Positions 25,101 through 37,100 of a DNA stretch of 64,000 bases are shown here, piece after piece; the stretch's first letter is position 1, and each line of letters opens with the position of its first letter. The stretch is taken from assembly GCF_014898055.3 (NCBI RefSeq), contig NW_023604861.1, positions 94,986,083 through 95,050,082 of the forward strand, in the 5' to 3' direction. Made by a program: the position numbers and the translations under genes. The stretch comes from Talpa occidentalis. Its lineage: Eukaryota > Chordata > Mammalia > Eulipotyphla > Talpidae. The notes beneath the pieces are model-generated. The model did not search any database. It worked only from the letters and a program-made list of their open reading frames with translations, and was not told where the DNA came from.

Positions 25101-28100
25101 TGATGAGCCTGAATTCAATCAACTGGTCCCGGGTCCTTGTGCAAATGGCCCACTACTTCTACGCTTACTTCCAGTGTGCACCTTCCATGGACACACACCC
25201 GCTGCCCGCTGTGGAGGTGGTTGTACCAACGGGGGCTGCTGGTAACCTTGCAGGTAAGGAGGCCCATGGGTGGAAATGGGCTTTCTGGAAGATACCCGTG
25301 AGCCTGTCTTTATGCTGCCCTTTGGGTGCAACTGCGAGGACAAAGATAAAAGTTGATGGGCATTTTTTCCTATGCCCGTTGGCCATTTGCATTTCCTCTT
25401 CAGAGAAGTTTCTTTTTAGCTCTTCTGCCCATTTTTGACTGGATTATTTTCTTTGTATTTGTTGAGTCTCATCAGCTCTTTGTAGATTTTTGTGATCAGT
25501 CCTTTATCATTAGTGTTGTATACAAAAATGTTCTCCCAGTTGGTGGGGTTTCTCTTTGTTTTGGTTAATGTCTCTTTTGCTGTGCAGAAGCTCTTTAATT
25601 TGATGTAGTCTCAGCTGTTTATCTTTGCCTTTACTATCACTGCTTTGGGTGATGTGTCTGTAAAGATGTCTTTGAGGTGCATGTCATTTAGTGTTTCGCC
25701 TATATTTCCTTCTATGTGTTTTATGGTTTCAGGTCTTATGTCTAGTTTTTTAATCCATTTTGAGTTGGTTTTTGTGCATGGTGTGAGGTAGTAGTCAAGC
25801 TTCATTCTTTTGCATGTAGCGACCCAGTTTTCCCAGCACCATTTATTGAACAACCTTTCTTTGCTCCAGTGCATATCAGGGAAATGCAAATCAAAAATAC
25901 AATGAGATACCATCTTACACCAGTGAGAATGGCACATATATTAAAAAAAACAGCAACAACAAATGTTGGCGAGAACCAGTGCAAACTGGTCCAACCACTA
26001 TGGAGAGCTGTGTAAGATAGAGCTTCCATATGATCCAGCAATTCCACTCCTAGGTATTCACCCAAATGACACAGAAACATTAATTCCAAAGGGCACCTGC
26101 ACCCTTATGTTTATAGCAGCACTATTTACAATAGCTAAGCTATGGAAACAACCCAAATGCCCAAAAATAGATGACTGGATCAAGAAGATGAGGTATATAT
26201 ACACGATGGAATATTACTCAGCAATCAAAAAAGATAAACACATGCAGTTTGCAGCAACATGGATGGAGCTAGAAGGGATCATGCTCAGTGAAATAAGTCA
26301 GAAAGAAAAAGAAAAATACCAGATGGTCTCACTCATAGCAGGAATTTAGAAAACCTAAATAAGGGACCAGGAAAAAGACTAATTAATACAAAGTAAAAAT
26401 CAAAATCAACAAGCAACTATAAACCAGAGACACACTGGTTTATAGACTCACTGGGGGTGAGGGGTGGGGAGAGGAAGGATTAGGGTCAAAATAAGGGAGG
26501 GGGTACAATTGTATGGGGAATATAACCAAAATGAAAATGCATACATTGTGCAAAAATGAAAAATGATCTAAGAATTATATAAAATAGGGCCTCCCCTGGT
26601 GGCGCAGCGATTGAGCCTGGGTTGCGAGGCTGCCCGCAGCCTCTGCAGCGCCAGTTTGATCCCCAGCCACCGGCGAGGGTCCCACAAAAAACAAAAAAAA
26701 AAGAATTATATAAAATAAAATATTAAAAAAAAAAAAGTTGATGGGCAACTCCCCACAAGAAGCTCCCTGAAATCTTCCCCTAACGCCCTCTAGGGACGCC
26801 TGGCTCTTGCTGCAGAGGGAGTTTGAGTTAACCTGGGTGAACTCCAGCAGCCTGACCTGAGGTGTTGCTCAGCAGAGTGTGCAAAGTGGGGTCAAGGTGC
26901 AGCTGCTGTGCCCGGCTGGCAGTGCCCTCTTCCAGAAATATGGACTTTACTCCCAGCCTTTACCGGTTGTCTGCTATGAGGGCAAGAGGCTCTTCTAGCA
27001 AATGTTCCCACTCCTACATGCCCAGATGCCCAGAGACTGTGAGGTGGAAGGAAATCTGGACTTAGGGTTCTGGCATCAGTTCTGCTCTTTACTAGCCTGG
27101 TGGCTATGGGACGCTGTTCCAAAGACTCAGCTCCCAGCTGTGAAAGGGAGATTGGGCAGCTTATCATAGTTTTCAGAACTGCTTTGAGGCACAATCTGAT
27201 TTTTATATGTGTATGAACTTTGTAAGGATAAAGTGCTATATAGCTGGGTGGCATTGTAATTGGTTTTTTATAAGAATAATTCACATTGATCAATCACTTA
27301 CCTATGCATCAAGCACTGCTGAGTGCCTTTCACATATCAACCCATTTATCTTGTGCTATGAGGAGGATGTTATTCCCATTTTTTTTAAAGATTTATTTAT
27401 GCGAGGGGGCGGAGCAACATGGAGGCGAGGAGACGCTGCGAGTAAGATCTCCCATTAAAAAAAGTTAATAGGGAGGAAAAGCGGCAGGTCCCAGTGAGAA
27501 CTGGGACACGGAAGATAAACGGGTGACTCCAGCAAACTACCCGAAGAAGAAAGTGGCCATAAAAGAGGACCAGAAGGGAGGGAAGCGCAGAACCCTGCTC
27601 CCCTCCCCTGCCCACAGAGGCGGCACTCTCCGACCGGCAGAGAGGAGGAAAACAACAAACCAAAACAACAAACAAGAACAAACTACGCAGCAAGCGGGAC
27701 TGTGCGTGGAAAGGAACTATGGCAGCCACCACACCCCGTGAACGGGAGCTGAGGCGAACCCTGCAGGATCCGCCGCGGCGGTGAGCGAACGGCTCCGGGC
27801 GCCATTAGAGAAGAACAAAGACCCCTGGAGACACGCACACAGCCCGGGCTGCCGGTAAGCTGGCGCGGAAAGGGGCGCGCTCCGCGAGCTTGAAACCCGC
27901 GCCTGCAACCTAGGCTTGCGGGGAGACGACCTAGGCTTGCGGGGAGACGCGCGGAGGTCCTCACTGAGGTGAAGGTCCCTCCCTGAGTGAGCAGGAACCA
28001 GGCGCCCAGGCACGGGAGCTGTGCAAAAGGCGCCATTCCCGCGCCACTGAACTGGGCTACAGCCCGCGTCCTGGAACTGAGGGCTTTGAACTGAGACCCG

Positions 28101-31100
28101 GGGCACGAAAATTCGGGGCGTGGGTTCTCCACGACGGTGGGGCACAAGGCAGACACAGCACCCCAAAGCTGTTGAGGTGTACCCTACCATTCCCGCTCTG
28201 TTCCCTGTCCCACGGGGTGGGGGGGGACGAAAAACAGCCCCCCAAGGACAATAGGAGAGATCTCTGGCGCCACCTAGTGACCAGGAAAAAAAAAGTCACA
28301 AACACCCCATAGAACAGGAAATTTCTTAAGACTGCTTGAAAAGGGCAGAAGGCTTCTGCAGTGGCCAGCCGGGAAGTTATTCCACGCCAGACCCCTTACG
28401 ACCAGCAGTCTGAGCCCACAGAGGGAGCAGGCACCCACGTCCGGGGCAGACCGGGTGCGCAGAAGAGTGTGCCTGAAACCGGAGGCGCAGGGACTGCATC
28501 CCGCTTCGCCATTTGAGAAAAGGGACATTTCTTCAGTAAAAACTGCCTAAAACCAGCAGAAAGCTCCCCCAGAAGGCAGAGATGGCTCCTGGAAGAGCCA
28601 GAGGGGAGCGGAGAAGTTCACCCAAGATGCCAGTCAGTCCGAGCATCACAGTGTCCCAACGCATACGACAAATTAGAAAACAGACAGTAGGGAGTAGAAG
28701 AACCACACGCAACCTAACAACTCCTCAGGAAAGAAGCACACCACAAAAAGAAAACCACTCCCCAGATTGCAACGACAGCAACTTGGAAGAACTTCTGAGC
28801 CTTCCAGAAAGAGAATTTAAAATTGCCATGATTAAAAAAGTGATAGATCAGAAGAAGGAAATTGAGTCCCTAAAGAGGGAAAACAATGGTCAGAAGAATG
28901 AAATTGAGTCCCTAAAGAGGGAAGTAAAAGAAATGCAGGAGATCAAAGAATTAATGGAGGAACTAAAGAACTCCGGGAAAAGCAAGGAAAGCAGAATAGA
29001 TGAAATGGAAGAATGAATAAGTTCTCTTGAAGACACAGAAATAAAAAGAACCAAAACAGAAAAGGAAAGAGAAGTACGAAGGAAAAAGAATGAAGAAAGA
29101 CTTCGAGAACTATCTGACTCCATGAGGAAAGGAAATATAAGAGTTATAGGAATTCCAGAAGGAGAGGAGAGAGATGTAGGAACAGAGAAAATATTCATGG
29201 ATATAATTGAAGAGAACTTCCCAAATGAGAAGAAGGAGCTGAAAATTGATATACAAGAAGCAAGAAGAACACCAAACTTCCACGACGAAAGGAAAAACAC
29301 AGCAAGACACATAATAGTAAAGCTCCCAAGAATCCAGGACAAGGAAAAAATAATGAAGCTGACAAGAGGGAAGAAACAGATAACATTCAAAGGAAAACCA
29401 ATCAGGCTGACATCAGACTTCTCTGAAGAAACACTACGGGCAAGGAGAGAGTGGAGGGACATAGTCAACAGACTCCAAGAAAACAGATGCCAACCAAGAA
29501 TACTCTATCCCGCAAAGCTCTCTTTCCTCCATGAAGAAAGAATATGGACCTTCCCAGACAAAGAGAAACTCCGGAATTTCATTACGAATAAACCCCCACT
29601 CCAAAAAATACTACAAGGAATCCTAAAGCCAGAACCTCAGAGGGACGAATAACAACGAAAGAAGACCAAAAAAAAAAAAAAAAAAGTTATTAAAAGAATA
29701 AATAAAATCAAAGGAAAGACAAACATAATGGCAAATACAGATGCTAACATATCAATATTAACTCTAAATGTAAATGGACTAAACTCTTCAATAAAAAGAC
29801 ACAGAGTTGCAGCCTGGATTAAGAAACAAAACCCAACCTTTTGCTGTCTCCAGGAAACACATTTAGCTACAAAAGATAAAAATAGGCTCAAAGTCAAAGG
29901 ATGGAAAACAATCCTACAAGCAAATGGGCCAAAAAAGAAAGCAGGAACAGCTATACTTATATCAGATAAAACAGACTTCAAACTCAAAAAAATAAAAAGA
30001 GACCCCAATGGTCACTACATTATGATTAAGGGGACAATACTTCAAGAAGAAATAACACTCATTAACATATACTCACCAAACAAAAGAGCACCAAAATATA
30101 TCAGACAACTGTTGTCCTCTCTGAAAACAGACATCAGAGAAAACACATACGTAGTGGGAGACTTCAACACACCACTATCAACAATGGATAGATCAACAAG
30201 ACAAAAAATAAGTAAAGAAACTAAAGCTCTAAATAAGGACCTAGAGCATTTGGGCTTAACAGACATCTATAGAACACTAAACCCAAAAAAAACGGAGTAC
30301 ACATTTTTCTCAAGCGCACACGGATCATTCTCCAGGATCGATCACATACTGGGGCACAAGACAAACATCAACAGATACACCAAGATTGAAATCATACCAA
30401 CCATCTTTTCTGACCACGAATGCATCAAACTAGAAATAAATCATAAAAAGAAGGCAAGGAACTATCCTACCTCATGGAGATTAAAAGCCACACTACTGGA
30501 AGACCACTGGACTAATGAGGAGATCAAAGAAGAAATTAAAAAATTCTTTGAATTGAATGACAAGGAGGACACCAATATCCTAAATGTATGGGATGCAGCA
30601 AAAGCAGTAATAAGAGGAAAATATATAGCAATAGAAGCTCACATCAAAAAACAAGAAAGAACTCAAAGAAACAACCTAATCTCGAAGCTCAAAGATCTAC
30701 AAAAAGAACAACAAAAAAACCCCAAATCCAGTAGAAGAAAAGAAATAATAAAAACCAAAGCAGAAATAAATGAAATTGAAACTAAAAAAACAATCCAAAA
30801 GATCAATGAAACTAAGAGCTGGTTCTTTGAAAAAATAAATAAAATAGACAAACCCCTAGCCAGGCTCACAAAGGAAAAAAGGGAGAAAGCACAAATACAC
30901 AGGATCATAAATGAAAGAGGAGAAATCACAACGGACACAGCAGAAATCAAAAGAATAATCAGTAACTACTATGAACAGTTATATGGAAACAAGTTCAACA
31001 ATCTAGAGGAGATGGACAAATTCCTACAACTCTACAATCACCCAAAGCTAGATAAAGAAGAAATAGAACACCTAAACAGACCAATTACAAGCAGCGAAAT

Positions 31101-34100
31101 TGAAATGGTAATCAAAAACCTCCCCAAAAACAAAAGCCCAGGACCTGATGGATTTACAAATGAATTCTACCAAACATTCAGAGACGAATTAGTGCCTATC
31201 CTTCACAAACTCTTCCAAAAAATTGAGAAGGAAGGGACAATACCAAACACGTTCTATGAAGCCAATATTACACTAATACCAAAACCGAATAAGGACAACA
31301 CAAAAAAGGAAAACTATAGGCCAATCTCCCTAATGAACACTGATGCAAAAATCCTCAATAAAATTTTAGCTATCAGAATCCAACAATGTATCCATAAGAT
31401 AATTCACCACGACCAAGTTGGATTCATTCCAGGGGCACAAGGATGGTTTAACATCCGAAAATCAATCAACGTTATCCAACACATCAACAAAAAGAAATAT
31501 AAAAACCATATGATAATATCAATAGATGCTGAGAAAGCTTTCGACAAAGTGCAACACCCATTCATGATAAAAGCCCTTGAAATTCTTGGGATACAAGGAA
31601 CATACCTCAACATCATAAAGGCCATCTATGAGAAGCCAACAGCCAGTATCATTCTCAATGGTGAAAAGCTGAAAGCAATTCCATTAAGATCTGGAACAAG
31701 ACAAGGATGTCCACTCTCACCACTGCTTTTCAATATAATACTGGAAGTCCTAGCCAGAGCAATAAGACAAGAGAAAGACATCCAAGGAATCCAAATAGGA
31801 AAAGAAGAAGTCAAACTATCACTATTTGCAGATGATATGATAATATACATAGAGAACCCCAAAATCTCCACAGAAAAACTAATTCAACTCATCAGTCAGT
31901 TCAGTAAAGTGGCAGGATACAAAATCAACACGCAAAAGTCAGTAGCCTTCCTATACACAAACAATAAATCTGAAGAAGAAGAAATCAAAAAAACCACCCC
32001 TTTTATTATTGAAACAAAAAAAATCAAATATTTGGGAATAAATCTAACAAAAGAGGTAAAGGACCTATACAAAGAAAACTATAAAACACTGTTAAAAGAA
32101 ATAGAAGAAGACACAAAGAAATGGAAAGACATCCCCTGCTCATGGATTGGAAGAATAAACATTATTAAAATGGCCATCCTACCAAAAGCAATATACAGAT
32201 TCAATGCTATTCCAATCAAAATCTCAATGGCATTCTTCAAAGAAATAGAACAATTATTGATGAAATTCATATGGAATCACCAAAAACCCCGAATAGCCAA
32301 AGCTCTACTGAAAAAAAAAGAAGGAAATGGAGGCATCAAACTCCCAGACTTCAAACTATACTACAAAGCCATAATCATCAAAACTGCATGGTATTGGAAC
32401 AAGAACAGACATACAGACCAATGGAATCGAATAGAAAATCCAGAAATAAACCCACAGATTTATGGTCAACTAATCTTTGACAAAGGAGCAAAGACTATGC
32501 ATTGGAGCAAAGAAAGTTTGTTCAATAAATGGTGCTGGGAAAACTGGGTCGCTACATGCAAAAGAATGAAGCTTGACCACTACCTCACACCATACACAAA
32601 AATCAACTCAAAATGGATTAAAGAACTAGACATAAGACCTGAAACCATAAAATACATAGAAGGAAATATAGGTGAAACACTACGGGATTTGCACATCAAA
32701 GACATCTTTACAGACACATCACCCAAAGCAGTGATAGTGAAGACAAAGATAAACAGCTGGGACTACATCAAATTAAAGAGCTTCTGCACAGCAAAAGAGA
32801 CAATAACAAAAACAAAGAGAAACCCCACCAACTGGGAGAACATTTTTGCACCCAACACTAATGATAAAGGACTGATCACAAAAATCTGCAAAGAGCTGAT
32901 GAGACTCAGCAACAACAAAGAAAATAATCCAGTCAAAAAATGGGCAGAAGAGCTAAAAAGAAACTTCTCTGAAGAGGAAATGCAAATGGCCAACAGACAT
33001 ATGAAAAAATGTTCAACATCACTTGCAATCAGGGAAATGCAAATCAAAACTACCATGAGATACCATCTCACACCAGTGAGAATGGCACATATTAAAAAAA
33101 CTAGCAACAACAAATGTTGGCGAGGATGTGGAGAAAAAGGAACTCTTCTGCACTGTTGGTGGGAGTGCAAACTGGTCCAACCACTATGGAGAGCTGTGTG
33201 GAGATTTCTGGACCTACTAAACATAGAGCTTCCATATGATCCAGCAATTCCACTCCTAGGTATCTACCCAAAGGACACAGAAACATCAATTCCAAAGAGC
33301 ACCTGCACCCCTATGTTTATAGCAGCACTGTTTACAATAGCTAAGCTTTGGAAACAACCCAAATGCCCAAAAGTAGATGACTGGATCAAGAAGATGTGGT
33401 ACATATATACCATGGAATATTACTCAGCATTCAAAAAAGATAAACACATGCAATTTTATGCAACATGGATGGCGCTGGAAGGGATCATGCTCAGCGAAAT
33501 AAGCCAGAAAGAAAAAGAAAAATACCGGATGGTCTCACTCATAGCAGGAATCTAGAAAACTTAAATAAGGGACCAGGAAAATGAATATAAGAAAGTGAAA
33601 ATCAAAATCAACAAAAAACTATGAACCAGAGACACTTTTTGGGGGGTGGGGGGCGGGAGGGGAAGGATTGGGGTCAGAATGGGGCGTTTGCAATTGTATG
33701 GGGGAATATAAAAATAAAATTTAAGATAAAAAAAAAAAAAAGATTTATTTATGCATATAAGAACTGGGGTGTAGACCAGAGGTGTGGGGGGTGTGAGGAT
33801 TCACCACAGAGTGGGGAACAGAACAGGCAGATCCACTGGAATACACTGCTGAGGGGAGCAGCGGGCAAAGCAGGAGAGGTCTGCTGTGCCATGTGGGTCA
33901 GCTCCCTGGCCGGCCAGGGATTGAACTCATGCTGCAGTGGCTGCCTATAGCTTGATAGCGCTATGTCTTTAACCCCTGCGCCACCAGGGAGGCCCCTATT
34001 TCCATTTTTTAATGAGGAAACGGAGGTATGGAGGTGCTGTCAGCTCACCCTTGGTTGCGCCCTGGTCAGCAGCACAGCCAGGGTGGCAGCTCATGCAGGC

Positions 34101-37100
34101 GGCTCCGGAGCAGGTCCTTACTGGCTCTCTGGCTGCCTCCCAATGGGCACTGCTGTTTCTGCCCATTCTCTCCGCTGTGCGGCTTCTGTTAGGCGCATGG
34201 ATGGTTTAGGTGCGGCCATGAAAGTATCTTGGTCATGGGCCTCCCCGGTGGCACAGCGGTTGAGCGCTGGGTTGCGAAGCTGCTCGCGGCCTCTGCGGCA
34301 CTGGTTCGATCCCGGGCTGCTCCCCGGCCACCTGAGGAGCTTCTGACTGTACCCAGTGCATGTATAAACAAAACAAACAAACGAATAAATAAATAAATAA
34401 AAAACATGCCTCTATAAAAAAAACAATAAACAAAAAAAAAAGAAAGTATCTTGGTCAGGAGTCTTCTCAACTTCTTCCACCAATCCAGGCTTGAAGGAAG
34501 GTGAACTGGCATTTGGCAAGGACAGCTCAGCCTTCTTCACCACCCAGGGGGTGAAGCTCCCCATGCTCCTCGTTGGCAGCGTCCTCCAGTGAATGATGCT
34601 ACCTGGAGTTGTGCAGCCTGTGTGTGCCTATCACAGCACGTGGCACAAAGTAAACACTGGCAGAGGATGTGCCTTTCTATTCCTGCCAGTCAGGAACTGG
34701 ATGTTTGACCTTAAGCCCCTAGGCACCCCCGAGGCTCCATTTCATGACAGCATAACATTTCATGAGGATCTAGTAAAATAAGAATGTGAAAGTACTTTGC
34801 AAAATTACGTGATGCTGTGGGGTGTTGTGCTTACCCCTAATTTTCCTTACCTATTTAGCAGAGATAAACCATTCATGGAATTATGTAAAACTTTCCGAAG
34901 CTACATTACCTTTGTGGGTCCTCCACCTCTCAGCAAACAAGAGCTATTATTAGGGTGGACTGGGGTGCTGCCCACCCCCTGTGCCTCTCTGAGAGATGCA
35001 GCCTGAAAGTGCTGGTTCCAGGAGGGCCGAGTCAGGGGCCCTGAGTGTGTGCTCTGGACTTAGATCTAGTTGAGTCCTCTTAGCAGGCTCTGGTGGCTGA
35101 TTTCAGTGCCTTGGACCCTCCATTTTCTTTTCTGCAAAATGGTAGTGAGTATGTTGTCTGTGCCTGGTGGTGGGTGTCAGGGAGAACAGCATCTGGGTAC
35201 AGCAACAGTCTTCTCCCCTCCCTGCCTCCCCTTTTCTCTCTTTCTCCCTCTGTTTCCTTTGTAGCAACGCTATCACTATATGATTCACAAACTGTCAGAC
35301 TGCTTTCCAGTGCTGCTGCATCATTTTACATTTCCATTAGCAATGAGTGTTCGAATTTCTCCACAGCTTCACCAAAACTTGTTATTTTCTTTTTTTTTGC
35401 CTTTTTTTTTTTTTTGAAGATTTATTTATTTATTTATACATACAAGCACTGGGTACAGTCAGAAGCGCGGGAGGGTGAGAGAATTCACCAGAGCCAGAGC
35501 GGGGAGCAGAGCAGGCAGAAGGACCGAAGTACACTGCTGAGGGGAGCAGCGGGCGGCAGGAGAGGTCTGCGCGTCATGTGGGACCCTCCTCCGGTGGCCG
35601 GGGAGCAGCTGGGGATCGAACCAGTGCTGCAGAAAGGCTGTGGGCAGCTTCGCAACCCAGCGCTCAACCGCTGTGCCACCGGGGAGGCCCAACACTTGTT
35701 ATTTTCTGTACTTTTTATTCTAGTCATCCTACTGGGTATAAAGTTGAGTGTCATTGTAGTTTGGGTTTGTATTTTCCTGAAGACTAATAATGTTAAGGAT
35801 TCTTCCATGTGTTCTTCGGTCATTTGTGTATCTGCTATGGAGAAATGCCTTTTCAAGCCCTTTGCCCATTTTAAAATTGGGTTATTTGTAATCTTATTGT
35901 TGAATTGTATGATTCTTTATTTTTCTGGACATAAATCATTTGTCAAATATATGATTTGCAAATGTTTTCCCATTTCATTTTCTTAATAGGGTCCTCTTCA
36001 GCATAAAAGTTTCAAAAAGCACAAAATTTCCTTAATTTTGTTATAGTCCAGATTATCTATTTTTAATTTGGTTGCTTGTGCTTTATGGTGTCATGACTAA
36101 GAAACAATTGTTCTCCTCTCTTGTGTTAAGCTGGGTGCATTGCTCAGAAGATGGGGCTGCCCCTCCGCCTGGTTGCGGCAGTGAATTGCAACGACATCAT
36201 CCACAGGACCATCCAGCAGGGAGACTTCTCTCTGTCCAAGGCTGTCAAATCAACCTTGGCATCAGCTATGGACATTCAGGTGGGACCTGTGGGCGGGTGT
36301 GCTGGTCTGGCCCACGTATTTCTTGGGTGAGCCTGGACAAGGGCTGAGGTCAGTATGGTTCCTGGATCCTGTCTTTCTGCCCAGGTACCCTACAACATGG
36401 AGAGGATCTTCTGGCTGTTATCAAACTCTGACTGTCAGGTGACGAGAGCCCTCATGGAGCAGTTTGAAAGGACCCAAAGTCTGAGTCTCCCCAAGGAACT
36501 GCATAGCAAGGTCAGTCACCACCCATACATCAGAGCAGCCATAAAACCAGATTTGGGGTTGCAAATCTGTTTGTTGAAAGGAGATGTCTGTTTCTTTCTT
36601 TTTTTTTTTTTAAGATTTGTTTTATTTCTGAATGCATACAAGAGCTGGGATGTAGGCCAGAGGTGTGGGGGATGAGAGGATTCACCAGAGACAGAGTGGG
36701 GAGCAGAAGATTGACGGAAATACACTGCTGAAGGGAGCAGCAGGCGAGACAGGAAAAGTCTGCTGCTCCATGTGAGTAGCTCCTTGGCTGGGGATCAAAC
36801 TCATGCTGCAGCGGCTGCCTATAGCTTGATAGCACTGAGACTTTAACACCTTGTGCCACCAGGGATGCCCTGAAGGGGATGTCTATTTCTTGAGTGCCAC
36901 TGAGAAAAGGAAAGACTGTACAGAATATTAGTTTAAAGTTTGATGGAGTACAACTCCAAACCAACTGTAAGATCTGGACCTGTTTCTGAAACTCAATTTC
37001 TTCACATGTAAAATGGGAATAATAAAAGTGGCTTCTCTTAGCACTGAAGATTTAAGTCACTACCCATGAAACACTTGGTATGCTGCCTGGCAATATAGGG

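Larger units (their letters stand above)
27403..33738 (+). mobile_element. Full-length LINE-1, sense to THNSL2, in intron 5
   Basis: The 6.3 kb element runs from a 5' UTR starting GAGGGGGCGGAGC to an A tail. It is flanked by a 16-bp target-site duplication AAAGATTTATTTATGC at 27387-27402 and 33739-33754. The layout is 5' UTR 27403-28581, ORF1 28582-29652 (one stop), a 75-base A-rich spacer, intact ORF2 29728-33555, and a 3' UTR with AATAAA at 33713. The TSD lies inside a type A SINE, so this L1 is younger than that SINE. The T6/AAAG target fits L1 endonuclease preference. The perfect TSD, full length and open ORF2 suggest a fairly recent insertion. Confidence 0.95.
27387..33996 (-). mobile_element. 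tRNA-derived SINE (type A) split by the full-length L1
   Basis: The 3' A-tail end of an antisense SINE (27387-27402) is separated from its body (33739-33996, ending ACCAGGGAGGCCCC) by the L1. The SINE's own target repeats are TATTCCCATTTTTT at 27371 and TATTTCCATTTTTT at 33997. Removing the L1 and one TSD leaves a continuous SINE. Confidence 0.9.

Noticed and set aside
28890..29468. 192-codon minus-strand frame
   Set aside because: It is the antisense shadow of L1 ORF1, produced by A-rich coding sequence on the other strand.
29728..33555. Host reverse-transcriptase gene domesticated from L1
   Set aside because: The TSD, A tail, 5' UTR and 3' UTR are all present, so it is a plain L1 insertion rather than a domesticated gene.
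35093..35986. 297-codon open frame on the plus strand
   Set aside because: It runs through an old antisense LINE and an antisense SINE. Its peptide is the translation of those repeats ([16 protein letters not shown] SINE peptides), not a gene.
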